From positions 1 to 64,000 of the forward strand of contig JAFDYN010000022.1 of NCBI GenBank assembly GCA_018267385.1: a DNA stretch of 64,000 nt, read 5' to 3'. The notes under the pieces are model-generated. The model had not been told where the DNA came from. It did not search any database and saw only the letters and a list, made by a program, of their open reading frames with translations. The position numbers and the translations under genes were made by a program. This document shows, one piece after another, positions 8,361 to 17,314 of this stretch. Source of the DNA: Bacteroidota bacterium. GTDB lineage: Bacteria; Bacteroidota; Bacteroidia; Chitinophagales; LD1. How positions within the stretch are numbered: the stretch's first letter is position 1; each line of letters opens with the position of its first letter.

Positions 8361-8918
8361 ATGTCACGTATAGGAAGAGCTCCCATCACTATCCCGGCCA
8401 AGGTGACCGTATCGGTATCATCTGGCAATGTAGTGACCGTGAAAGGCCCTAAGGGCGAACTGCACCAGGCTGTAGACCAGGACATCAAGGTAAAGGTAGA
8501 GGGTGATACCCTGACTGTAGAGAGGCCGACTGACCAGAAGCGTCACCGTGCACTGCACGGTACCTACCGCGCCCTCATCAATAATATGGTGAAAGGTGTA
8601 TCTGACGGCAATACTGCTGTACTGGAGCTGGTAGGTGTGGGCTATCGCGCCACCGTGACCGGTCAGGTACTCGAGCTGGCCCTGGGCTACTCTCACCCTG
8701 TGGTATTCCTCCTGCCTGCAGAGATCAAGGCTACTACAGAGCAGCTGAAGGGACAAAACCCTAAGGTGACACTGACATCTTCTGACAAGGACCTCCTCGG
8801 CCTCGTATGCGCCAAGATACGCATGCAGCGTAAGCCGGAGCCATATAAGGGTAAGGGTATCAAGTTTGAAGGCGAGCAGCTGCGTAGGAAGGCTGGTAAG
8901 TCTGCTGCTAAGAAGTAA
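8361..8918 (+). CDS. rplF: 50S ribosomal protein L6
   Basis: 185-aa L6. Start at ATG 8361 (MSRIGRAPI), preceded by an A-rich leader without Shine-Dalgarno; an earlier in-frame start at 8316 would add unrelated residues. Two L6 folds: the first includes VTVKGPKGEL, the second ends in the signature PEPYKGKGIKFEGEQLRRKAGK. Confidence 0.97.
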   Translation: MSRIGRAPITIPAKVTVSVSSGNVVTVKGPKGELHQAVDQDIKVKVEGDTLTVERPTDQKRHRALHGTYRALINNMVKGVSDGNTAVLELVGVGYRATVTGQVLELALGYSHPVVFLLPAEIKATTEQLKGQNPKVTLTSSDKDLLGLVCAKIRMQRKPEPYKGKGIKFEGEQLRRKAGKSAAKK

Positions 8919-8955
8919 TCATTAAGTAAGAAAGCTATTAAATCCAAGATAAATC

Positions 8956-9306
8956 ATGGTAACTAAAGAATCCAGAAGGGCAAAGATCCGCAAGAGGATC
9001 AGGGGCAAGATCAGCGGCACTGCACAAAGGCCACGCCTGTGTGTATTTCGCAGCAACGCTGAGATCTACGCGCAGCTCATAGATGACGCATCAGGTACTA
9101 CTATTGCTGCGGCTTCTACCAGGGATAAGAGCTTCAGCCGTACAGGCAATAAGTCTGAGCAGTCTAAGGCTGTAGGCGCTGCTATCGCAAAGCTCGCTGC
9201 CGACAAGGGTATCTCTGAGATCGTATTCGATCGCGGTGGCTACCTGTACCATGGCCGTATCAAGTCACTCGCAGAAGGTGCACGTGAGGCAGGACTGAAA
9301 TTTTAA
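8956..9306 (+). CDS. rplR: 50S ribosomal protein L18
   Basis: 116-aa L18, a 5S rRNA-binding protein. Basic N-terminus, [20 protein letters not shown], and the C-terminal [26 protein letters not shown] are family hallmarks. Fifth gene of the operon. Confidence 0.97.
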   Translation: MVTKESRRAKIRKRIRGKISGTAQRPRLCVFRSNAEIYAQLIDDASGTTIAAASTRDKSFSRTGNKSEQSKAVGAAIAKLAADKGISEIVFDRGGYLYHGRIKSLAEGAREAGLKF

Positions 9307-9335
9307 TTGATCACAAGCAATAGACAATAAAGAAC

Positions 9336-9854
9336 ATGCAAAAGGCAAACGTTCAGAAATTCAAAGCCAGCGAACTCGAACTCAAGGAGAAAGTGGTAAA
9401 TGTCCGCCGTGTCACCAAGGTGACTAAGGGTGGCCGTACATTCAGCTTCTCAGCTACAGTCGTACTGGGTAACGGTAACGGTATAGTAGGCGAAGGTCAG
9501 GGTAAGGCTAAGGAAGTGCAAGAGGCTATCCAGAAGGCGATAGACGACGCTAAGAAAAACCTCGTGAATGTGCCTGTATACAAAGGTACAGTACCTCACG
9601 TGCAGCATGGCAAGTTTGGCGCGGCTCGCGTCATGATCCAGCCGGCTTCTCACGGTACAGGTGTTATCGCAGGTGGTGCAATGCGTGCCGTACTGGAAAG
9701 CGCCGGCGTGAAGGACGTACTGGCAAAGTCTCTGGGCGGTGCCAACCCTGCAAACGTGATCAAGGCTACGATCAATGCCCTGACACAGCTGCGCGATCCA
9801 TATACTGTATCCCGCAACAGGACTGTATCTATGGACACAGTATTCAAAGGATAA
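9336..9854 (+). CDS. rpsE: 30S ribosomal protein S5
   Basis: 172-aa S5, involved in decoding fidelity. The double-stranded RNA-binding-like N-domain contains [19 protein letters not shown] and [17 protein letters not shown]; the C-domain has [19 protein letters not shown]. Start at ATG 9336 directly before the conserved region. Confidence 0.97.
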   Translation: MQKANVQKFKASELELKEKVVNVRRVTKVTKGGRTFSFSATVVLGNGNGIVGEGQGKAKEVQEAIQKAIDDAKKNLVNVPVYKGTVPHVQHGKFGAARVMIQPASHGTGVIAGGAMRAVLESAGVKDVLAKSLGGANPANVIKATINALTQLRDPYTVSRNRTVSMDTVFKG

Positions 9855-9880
9855 TCAAGAACTCAATAAACTAATCCGTC

Positions 9881-10060
9881 ATGGCAAAGGTAAAAGTGAC
9901 CAAGGTCAAGAGCACTATCGAGAAGGACGAGCGTGTAAAGAGGACTATGAAGGCCCTCGGTCTCAATAAGATCGGTGATACAAACACCATCGAAAATAAC
10001 GCGGCTGTAGCTGGCATGATCCGCAAGGTAGGCCACCTGCTCAAGGTAGAAAACGCGTAA
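9881..10060 (+). CDS. rpmD: 50S ribosomal protein L30
   Basis: 59-aa L30 from ATG 9881 to TAA 10060. Sequence pattern AKVKVTKVKSTI ... MKALGLNKIGDTN ... MIRKVGHLLKVE matches the short bacterial L30. Sits in its canonical place between rpsE and rplO. Confidence 0.95.
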   Translation: MAKVKVTKVKSTIEKDERVKRTMKALGLNKIGDTNTIENNAAVAGMIRKVGHLLKVENA

Positions 10061-10097
10061 TCAAACCAATTAAGCAAAAGCAAAAGAAAGTATAGCA

Positions 10098-10550
10098 ATG
10101 GAACTACATAATCTCAAACCTGCAGCAGGAGCTACTCACAAGGGTTCTAAGAGGCTCGGAAGGGGCCAGGCCAGCGGTCAGGGCGGTACAGCCGGACGTG
10201 GTCACAAAGGTGCAGGCTCAAGGTCTGGATACAAGTCTAAGAAGGGCTTCGAAGGTGGTCAGATGCCACTGCAGAGGCGTATACCTAAGACTGGTTTCAA
10301 GAACTTCAACCGTGTAGAGTTTGAACCACTGAATCTGGGCAAGATCCAGGAGCTGGTAGACTCTCTGAAGCTGTCTGAGATCACTGTAGAAAACCTCCGC
10401 GCAAACCGTGTGATAGGCAAATCTCACCTCGTGAAAGTACTCGGTACCGGCGAGCTGAAGACTAAGGTAAATGTCTCTGTACACGCGATCAGTGAGACTG
10501 CAAAGTCTAAGATCGAGAGCCTCGGTGGTACAGTGAATATCGTAAAGTAG
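10098..10550 (+). CDS. rplO: 50S ribosomal protein L15
   Basis: 150-aa L15. Gly/Arg/Lys-rich N-terminus (KRLGRGQASGQGGTAGRGHK, RSGYKSKKGFEGGQMPLQRR) and a globular C-terminal domain ending in GGTVNIVK. The 87-base gap to secY holds a hairpin. Confidence 0.97.
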   Translation: MELHNLKPAAGATHKGSKRLGRGQASGQGGTAGRGHKGAGSRSGYKSKKGFEGGQMPLQRRIPKTGFKNFNRVEFEPLNLGKIQELVDSLKLSEITVENLRANRVIGKSHLVKVLGTGELKTKVNVSVHAISETAKSKIESLGGTVNIVK

Positions 10551-10584
10551 TTTTTAGCCTAAGATATTATTGTATTATTGCAGG

Positions 10585-10610
10585 AAGGATTTCTCTCCAG
10601 GGAAATCCTT
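10585..10610 (+). other. Hairpin between rplO and secY
   Basis: 9-bp stem AAGGATTTC / GAAATCCTT with an 8-base loop, followed by TCTTG and not a long T-run. Possible attenuator or processing site lowering secY relative to the ribosomal genes; a weak terminator cannot be excluded. Confidence 0.5.
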
Positions 10611-10637
10611 TCTTGATATAAAGAACAAGAATTTTAA

Positions 10638-11978
10638 ATGAAAAAGTTTATCACCACTGTCCAGAATATCTGGGGTATACAGGAGCTTAGAGAGCGCATC
10701 CTGCTCACTCTGGGTCTGGTGCTGATCTACAGGATCGGTACATTTATCGCACTCCCAGGTCTGGATCCTCATTCGCTCACCAAACTCGGTAACGCAGGTA
10801 AGACTGGTATGCTGGGCCTCGTGAACCTCTTTGCAGGTGGCGCATTCTCACGTGCTTCTATATTTGCACTGGGTATCATGCCTTATATCTCCGCGTCTAT
10901 CGCTGTGCAGCTCCTGACTATGGTAGTGCCGCAATTCCAAAAAATGTCAAAGGAGGGTGAGAGTGGCCGCAGGCAGCTCAATCAGTGGACACGTATCCTG
11001 ACAGTGATCGTTACCGTATTTCAGGCATTCGCCTATGTACAGTACCTGGATAAAACAGGTAGCGGCCCTGTGATCCCTAAACTGCTCTTTACGATCTCTA
11101 CTGTGGTGATCCTCACAGCAGGTACACTGTTTGTCATGTGGATGGGCGAGCGTATCACTGACAAGGGTCTGGGCAACGGTGTTTCCATTCTGATCATGGT
11201 CGGTATCCTTGCGCGTTTCCCAGTGGCCGTGTCGCAGGAATTTTATACACGTTATACCATGGGCAATCTGATCGCTCCGGTCATAGAGGTTGCATTTCTG
11301 ATTTTTGTAGTGATGTGCGTGATCCTGCTGGTGCAGGGTACCCGCCGCATACCTATCCAGTATGCTAAGAGGAATGTGATACAAGGCGGACGCATGATGC
11401 AGGCCGGCGGTACACGTCAGTATCTGCCGCTGAAACTCAACGCATCAGGTGTGATGCCGATCATCTTTGCCCAGGCTATCATGTTTATCCCCGCTACAGT
11501 AGGGCAGATATCAGGTATGGAGAATATAGGTTTCATCCATGCGCTGAATGATATCCGTGGTTTCTGGTATAATCTGTTTGATTTCATCCTCATCGTAGCA
11601 TTTACTTACTTCTATACCGCTCTCATCGTAAACCCTACTCAGATAGGGGATGAGATGAAGAAGAATGGAGGTTTCATACCGGGTGTCAAGCCAGGTACCA
11701 AGACTGCAGAGTTTATCGATGCTGTGATCTCCCGTATCACGCTGCCAGGCGCTATCTTCCTGGGTATCGTCGCCATCATGCCTTCTATCGTGATGCAGTT
11801 TAATGTAGACCAGCAGTTTGCGCTCTTCTTTGGTGGCTCGTCACTTATCATCATGGTAGGTGTGATCCTCGATACACTGCAGACTGTAGAGACACACCTT
11901 CTGAACCGTCACTATGATGGTCTGACCTCTTCCGGCCGTATCAAAGGCCGTCAGGGTTTGGCTCAGGTGAGTATCTAA
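10638..11978 (+). CDS. secY: Preprotein translocase channel subunit SecY
   Basis: 446-aa polytopic inner-membrane protein, the pore of the Sec translocon. About ten transmembrane segments can be seen. Family features: RIGTFIALPGLD in the plug region, the ALGIMPYISASI helix, the QGGRMMQAGGTRQYLPLKLN cytoplasmic loop, and the C-terminal EGLTS-like end (DGLTSSGRIKGRQ). It is the last gene of the operon, followed by a terminator, so map is separate. Confidence 0.97.
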   Translation: MKKFITTVQNIWGIQELRERILLTLGLVLIYRIGTFIALPGLDPHSLTKLGNAGKTGMLGLVNLFAGGAFSRASIFALGIMPYISASIAVQLLTMVVPQFQKMSKEGESGRRQLNQWTRILTVIVTVFQAFAYVQYLDKTGSGPVIPKLLFTISTVVILTAGTLFVMWMGERITDKGLGNGVSILIMVGILARFPVAVSQEFYTRYTMGNLIAPVIEVAFLIFVVMCVILLVQGTRRIPIQYAKRNVIQGGRMMQAGGTRQYLPLKLNASGVMPIIFAQAIMFIPATVGQISGMENIGFIHALNDIRGFWYNLFDFILIVAFTYFYTALIVNPTQIGDEMKKNGGFIPGVKPGTKTAEFIDAVISRITLPGAIFLGIVAIMPSIVMQFNVDQQFALFFGGSSLIIMVGVILDTLQTVETHLLNRHYDGLTSSGRIKGRQGLAQVSI

Positions 11979-12003
11979 ATCAACCATTCAACCCAAAATA
12001 TCC

Positions 12004-12037
12004 TAAACCCTGATCTTACGATCGGGGTTTATTTTTT
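12004..12037 (+). terminator. Terminator after secY
   Basis: Stem TAAACCC-TGATC / GATC-GGGTTTA with loop TTAC and a single bulged G, followed by a run of Ts. It ends the rplE-secY transcript. Confidence 0.85.
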
Positions 12038-12132
12038 GTGGTCGGCAAGGATAGTTGCAATATTGTATATGTAATTTTTGTGTATTCAGCTATGCTACTC
12101 TTTTTTCATACATTCGTCCTCTCAATCGATAC

Positions 12133-12933
12133 ATGGCTATTAAGATCAAAACACCGGAGCAGATAGAGCTGATGCGCAAAAGTGCTCAGGTACTCGCCGC
12201 TACACTCGCTGAGGTCGCAAAAGAACTCAAGGCTGGTGCCAACGGACTGCATCTGGATAAACTCGCAGAAACTTTCATCCGTGACCACGGTGGTGTACCA
12301 TCTTTCAAAGGATTATATGGCTGCCCGTCTTCCCTGCTCATATCAGTGAATGAAGATGTGGTGCACGGCATACCCAATGCACGTGCCTATCGCGATGGCG
12401 ATATAGCCTCCATAGATGCAGGTGTATTTATGAATGGATATCACGCTGACAGCGCTTATACTTTTGCCATAGGCAATGTGAAAGAGCCTGTATTGCAATT
12501 GCTGCGCGTCACGAAGGAATCTCTCTATCTCGGCATAGACAAAGCTGTAGCGGGCAATCGCGTGGGGATGATATCTTCTACTATACAGGATTACTGCGAG
12601 CGTAAACATGGCTACCGCTGCGTGCGCGAACTGGTGGGCCACGGCCTCGGTCAGTCGCTACACGAGGACCCTCAGGTGCCTAACTACGGTAAACCCAACG
12701 ACGGTCCTCAGCTACCGGAGAATTGTGTGATAGCTATAGAGCCTATGGTCAATATGGGCCGCAAAGACGTCTACACCAAAAGCGACAAGTGGACAGTAGC
12801 TACTCAGGATCACAAACCATCGGCGCACTTTGAGCATACGGTATGGGTGCGCAAGGATAAGCCTGAGATACTGACTTCGTTTGACCTGATAGAAGCTGCT
12901 ATCAAAGCAAACAGTGATCTGACTTTTGTCTAA
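12133..12933 (+). CDS. map: Type I methionine aminopeptidase
   Basis: 266-aa dinuclear-metal peptidase that removes the initiator Met from nascent proteins. Metal ligands lie in the expected order: Asp in SIDAGVFMNGYHADSA (two Asp), His in GHGLGQSLHEDP, Glu in IAIEPMV and Glu in HFEHTVWV. ATG 12133 (MAIKIKTPEQIELMRKS) is chosen over an in-frame upstream start that would add hydrophobic, non-conserved residues. It lies after the secY terminator, with a possible TACATTCG box at 12109-12116. infA, its usual next gene, is absent here. Confidence 0.95.
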   Translation: MAIKIKTPEQIELMRKSAQVLAATLAEVAKELKAGANGLHLDKLAETFIRDHGGVPSFKGLYGCPSSLLISVNEDVVHGIPNARAYRDGDIASIDAGVFMNGYHADSAYTFAIGNVKEPVLQLLRVTKESLYLGIDKAVAGNRVGMISSTIQDYCERKHGYRCVRELVGHGLGQSLHEDPQVPNYGKPNDGPQLPENCVIAIEPMVNMGRKDVYTKSDKWTVATQDHKPSAHFEHTVWVRKDKPEILTSFDLIEAAIKANSDLTFV

Positions 12934-12986
12934 AGGGCTATCCCGATTAAGAGTCTCTCTCTGCGATTTTTATATTCCTTTGCACC

Positions 12987-14192
12987 ATGAGCAAAAAGGT
13001 GATCGTGATAGGCGGTGGCGCTGCAGGATTTTTCTTTGCGGTCAACTGTGCTGAGCAGCATCCTGACTATCGCATTACAATACTGGAGAAATCAGGCAAA
13101 CTGCTGGAGAAGGTCCGCATCTCAGGCGGTGGCCGATGCAATGTGACCCATGCCTGCCTTGAGCCCAGGGCCCTCACTAAATTTTATCCGCGTGGCGAGA
13201 AGGAGTTGCTCGGGGCTTTTCATCGTTTCATGACAGGAGATACCATCAGCTGGTATGATGCACATGGGGTGGAGCTGAAGACAGAAGATGATGGCCGTAT
13301 GTTCCCCGTCACAGATGACTCTGAGACTATAGCTCAGTGCCTGCTCAGCCTCGCGGATAGGCATCGCATCCGTATCCAGACGCATCAGGAGGTAGATACC
13401 CTGGAGCACAGGGACGGCCAGTGGCACGTCACCACCGGGCATGGAGAGCAGTATAGTGCGGATATCGTTTTCATCGCTTCCGGGTCAGCATTACGCATGT
13501 GGGATATGCTCAGGCGCATGGGCTATCGGGTAGCAGAGCCGGTACCATCCCTATTTACTTTTAATATCGAAGATCCACGTATCAAGGATCTGCAGGGATT
13601 ATCAGTCGAGCGGGCCACCGTTACCATACCAGGTGCTAAGCTCGAAGAGTCCGGCCCGCTGCTCATTACGCACTGGGGTATGAGTGGGCCTGCTATACTG
13701 AAGCTGTCTGCCTGGGGTGCGCGCATACTGAAGGATAGCAGGTATAGCTTTGATGTCACAGTCAATTGGACCGGGGCACTCACGACCAATGAATGCATAG
13801 ATCAACTGAAGGCTTACCGCACAGAATATCCCAAACGCACCATACTCAGCAAAGCACAGTTTAAATTACCCTCACGTCTCTGGGAGCGGCTATGCCTGCA
13901 CACTGGCTTGGCTGACAAAAACTGGGCGGATGCTACGAATAAAGAGATAGAGCAACTGGCATCAGAACTGACACGCTCTACCTATCACGTTACGGGCAAG
14001 AGCACTTTCAAAGATGAATTTGTGACCTGCGGAGGTGTAGAGCTGGATCAGATAGATCTCAAGACCTTCCGCAGCAAACTGCATCCTGATCTCTACTTTG
14101 CCGGAGAGGTATTGAATATAGATGCCATCACCGGAGGCTTCAATTTTCAGGCGGCATGGACCGGCGCATGGATAGCAGCACAGAATGTGTGA
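12987..14192 (+). CDS. NAD(P)/FAD-dependent oxidoreductase, YhiN/HI0933 family
   Basis: 401-aa flavoprotein. The N-terminal Rossmann motif GGGAAGFFFAV binds FAD; the family signature ISGGGRCNVTH follows near residue 50. The C-terminal GGV-LDQIDLKTFRSK...LYFAGEVLNIDAITGGFNFQAAWTG re-binds FAD and closes the domain. The physiological substrate of this family is not known in most bacteria. A TTCCTTTG box ends 4 bases before the ATG, implying a leaderless mRNA. Confidence 0.92.
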   Translation: MSKKVIVIGGGAAGFFFAVNCAEQHPDYRITILEKSGKLLEKVRISGGGRCNVTHACLEPRALTKFYPRGEKELLGAFHRFMTGDTISWYDAHGVELKTEDDGRMFPVTDDSETIAQCLLSLADRHRIRIQTHQEVDTLEHRDGQWHVTTGHGEQYSADIVFIASGSALRMWDMLRRMGYRVAEPVPSLFTFNIEDPRIKDLQGLSVERATVTIPGAKLEESGPLLITHWGMSGPAILKLSAWGARILKDSRYSFDVTVNWTGALTTNECIDQLKAYRTEYPKRTILSKAQFKLPSRLWERLCLHTGLADKNWADATNKEIEQLASELTRSTYHVTGKSTFKDEFVTCGGVELDQIDLKTFRSKLHPDLYFAGEVLNIDAITGGFNFQAAWTGAWIAAQNV

Positions 14193-14324
14193 TTGTATAT
14201 CAATGACTTAGTTTTCTCTCACAACTTTCATTAGCATTTAATGCGTCTCTCCATATAACTTTAAGAAGTCATTATGCAGCGATTATCCCTAAGTTAGCAG
14301 TGACGGTGATATATAATAAGCAAA

Positions 14325-17312
14325 ATGAATGTGAAAAATCTACTAACCCTTATTTTGTTTGCTACATGCCTGCTCTTTACCACAGTCTCACGGGCGCAAG
14401 CCATAGCTGTGGGGACCGTCACAAACGTGCACTGTCATGGAGATAGTACGGGTTCCATTTCTTATCACATATCCGGTGGCCCTGCACCGGTGCATTATGT
14501 ATGGAACACTGGTGATAGCGGAGTGTCTGTAGGCGGCTGTACCTATACAGTGCACATCAATAATCCCGGAGGCCCACTCACAAACTTTCAGGTGCGTGTA
14601 GATGTAGTATACCACTCCGGCATGACTGCCAATTTCAGCAATGTGGTTTTCACAGACAGCCTGAGCAATCCTATTCCTTTCTGGCTTCAGGATTTTCCTA
14701 CTGCTACCAACGCTACATTCTGGGTACGTGTACCATCTGTACCATCAGGAGGCTCTATTATCTATATGTCATTTTGCGGATCATCGGCTACCTCTGCCGG
14801 CAATCCTGCTACAACCTTTGAGTTCTTTGATAATTTTGATGCAGGCAGTTTCTCCAGCTGGACGCAGGCCTGCGTCACACCTATGGCAGGATCGTCTTGC
14901 GCTGCCTCTGCGAGCAATAGTGTTTACTATTCTCCCGGTTATAGCGCCTATCTGTCGGCAAACTCGACGTGCTTTACATCGCCATATAGCGGTGCAGGCT
15001 CTACTATCAGCCGAAACATCAATCCTATAGTAAATGATTCACTGGTCATAGACTACAATGACCGCTCTGCTACTACACTATACGGCTTCTGCAGCGGTGG
15101 GACCAGTTCTGCCAATAGCACCTTTGCGGATAATGTGAGCCTGGGTAACGGGCGCACCTCCTCTCAGGGAGGCTCCTGCTCTACCACTACGGCCAACTGG
15201 CAAAATGAAACTTCTTTGCCTTTTGCCGTCTCAGTAGGCCAGACTACCATCAAGCTGCAAACCTATGGCGGTGACTGTGACAACTCCCAGGGTTGGTTTG
15301 ACAATGTACGCATCCGCAAGTATCGTGCTCACCCGCCCACTGTGGTGATAGATACTACGCCGCAGCTCCTACTCGACCATCTGGCGGCGGGCACCTATAC
15401 TATCACTATGACAGCATCTAATAGTAACGTGACCACTACCAGCTTTGTAGTGACGCAGCCTAGCGCTGTAGCGCCGGTGCCAGACTCGGCTAATGTGGCC
15501 TGCTATGGCGGCGCGACTGGAGCCACATGGGTGGCCTCGGCCGGTGGTACCCCGCCATACAGCTATGCATGGAGCGGAGGGCAGACGGCAGATACCGTGA
15601 GAAACCTCCCTGCAGGTGTCTACCAGGTCACCGTCACAGATAGCTATGGCTGTCGAGATAGTGCTGCAGTGCAGGTCGCGCAGCCTCTCGCACCGCTATC
15701 CGCTATGATAGATTCGCAGAATGTATCTTGCTTTGGTCAGAGTACCGGTCAGGCCTGGGCGGTGACCGCGGGAGGTACACCCGGCTATACCTACTCATGG
15801 AGCACTGCACAGGCCACCGATACCATCTCTGCGCTGGCAGCCGGGCCATACAGCGTGACGGTGACAGATGCTGCAGCCTGCACGGTCAGTACATCTGTCA
15901 ATATCACTCAACCGTCCAGTGCTATCAGCCTCACAGCCTCCGAGAGCGATGTACCATGTCATGGTGATGCTACCGGAGTAGCCTGGGGTATAGCGAGCGG
16001 TGGTACACCGGGGTATCAGTACCTATGGGGTACCGCACAGACCACTGATACGATCACAAATCTCATAGCCGGCACCTATAATGTCACAGCTACAGACGCA
16101 CTCGGCTGTACAGCTACCACTTCTGTCACCATTGCTGAGCCTGCTACTTCCTTATCTCTCACTACGGCTGCTGACAATATTACCTGTAAGGGCTTCTCGG
16201 ATGGCAAGGCCTGGGCTACCCCTTCTGGTGGTACGGCGGGATACACTTTTGCCTGGAGCAACAGTGCTACCACCGATACGATCAGGAATCTCGCTGCGGG
16301 TCCATACACAGTACTGGCTACTGATGCACATGGCTGCACTGCTAGCGGATCTGTCAATATACTATCCTCTATGGATACCGTGATCATAGATACGATAGGG
16401 ACAGATGCTACTTGCGGCATGGCAAATGGCTCCGTGACACTCACGCCATCAGGAGGCACAGCGCCATACGACTACAACTGGTCTACAGGAGCCAATACCC
16501 AGTCACTGACAGCCGTGAATGGAGGCACCTATCAGGTCACTGTGACTGATGCAGCCGGCTGCTCTTCTGCACGGGCCGTATCTCTGAGGCAGTACCCCGC
16601 TGTCACAGGTACCACCTCGGTACAGAATGATACCTGCTCTCAGAGTGTCGGCACTGCCCGGCTGGCTGTGGCGACAGGTACGCCACCATATACCTATCTC
16701 TGGTCTACCAGCGCTACTACCATAGCCATCAGCGCTCTGCGGGCCGGAAACTATAATGCTACCATCACTGATAGCATAGGCTGCACCTATACTGCTGTGG
16801 CTACAGTAGGTAATATCGATATCGTGCCGCAGCCGACCTTTGGTGCGAGTGATACACCGATATGCGGTGATGCAGTGATAGTGCTGAACCCAGGTGACTT
16901 TGCGTCATACAGGTGGCAGGATTATTCTACAGCATCTACCTATAGAGTCACCGCTACCGGCACCTATGCGGTCACAGTGACCAATGCAGAAGGATGTACT
17001 GCCACGGCTACGATCATAGTCAATGATCACTGCGCCTCAGCCATGCTGCTGCCTACAGGCTTTTCTCCGAATAACGACGGAAGGAATGATGTCTTCCACG
17101 CAGTCTACACGCCGGATCTCAAGCGATTCCACCTTACTATCTACAATCGCTGGGGGGAGAAGATATTTGAGACTACCGATGTGACCCAAGGCTGGGATGG
17201 TACCTATCGCAACGTGCCGCAGCCTATCGGTACCTACATCTGGTATGCTGATTATGCTTTTGATAGCGGCACCTCAAAAAGCGAGAGTGGCAATATTACC
17301 CTGCTGCGATAA
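14325..17312 (+). CDS. T9SS cargo protein with DUF2341, SprB repeats and type B sorting domain
   Basis: 995-aa secreted surface protein. Order: signal peptide (1-25, ending SRAQA); the first half of a SprB repeat (VTNVHCHGDSTGSISYHISG); a DUF2341-like domain (about 85-170: FQVRVDVVYHSGM, PFWLQDF, FWVRVPSVPSGGS); a lectin-like jelly-roll region with several Cys (about 170-340); the second half of the interrupted repeat; six full SprB repeats of about 75 aa (each with a CxG-T/S-G start, GGTPPYSYxW, LPAGxYxVTVTDxxGC); and a gliding-motility-type C-terminal domain (FSPNNDGRNDVF, YNRWGEKIFE, GTYIWYADY). The last domain directs T9SS type B export. No porin-like PorP/SprF gene follows; recN converges two bases later. 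Confidence 0.92.
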   Translation: MNVKNLLTLILFATCLLFTTVSRAQAIAVGTVTNVHCHGDSTGSISYHISGGPAPVHYVWNTGDSGVSVGGCTYTVHINNPGGPLTNFQVRVDVVYHSGMTANFSNVVFTDSLSNPIPFWLQDFPTATNATFWVRVPSVPSGGSIIYMSFCGSSATSAGNPATTFEFFDNFDAGSFSSWTQACVTPMAGSSCAASASNSVYYSPGYSAYLSANSTCFTSPYSGAGSTISRNINPIVNDSLVIDYNDRSATTLYGFCSGGTSSANSTFADNVSLGNGRTSSQGGSCSTTTANWQNETSLPFAVSVGQTTIKLQTYGGDCDNSQGWFDNVRIRKYRAHPPTVVIDTTPQLLLDHLAAGTYTITMTASNSNVTTTSFVVTQPSAVAPVPDSANVACYGGATGATWVASAGGTPPYSYAWSGGQTADTVRNLPAGVYQVTVTDSYGCRDSAAVQVAQPLAPLSAMIDSQNVSCFGQSTGQAWAVTAGGTPGYTYSWSTAQATDTISALAAGPYSVTVTDAAACTVSTSVNITQPSSAISLTASESDVPCHGDATGVAWGIASGGTPGYQYLWGTAQTTDTITNLIAGTYNVTATDALGCTATTSVTIAEPATSLSLTTAADNITCKGFSDGKAWATPSGGTAGYTFAWSNSATTDTIRNLAAGPYTVLATDAHGCTASGSVNILSSMDTVIIDTIGTDATCGMANGSVTLTPSGGTAPYDYNWSTGANTQSLTAVNGGTYQVTVTDAAGCSSARAVSLRQYPAVTGTTSVQNDTCSQSVGTARLAVATGTPPYTYLWSTSATTIAISALRAGNYNATITDSIGCTYTAVATVGNIDIVPQPTFGASDTPICGDAVIVLNPGDFASYRWQDYSTASTYRVTATGTYAVTVTNAEGCTATATIIVNDHCASAMLLPTGFSPNNDGRNDVFHAVYTPDLKRFHLTIYNRWGEKIFETTDVTQGWDGTYRNVPQPIGTYIWYADYAFDSGTSKSESGNITLLR

Positions 17313-17314
17313 GG

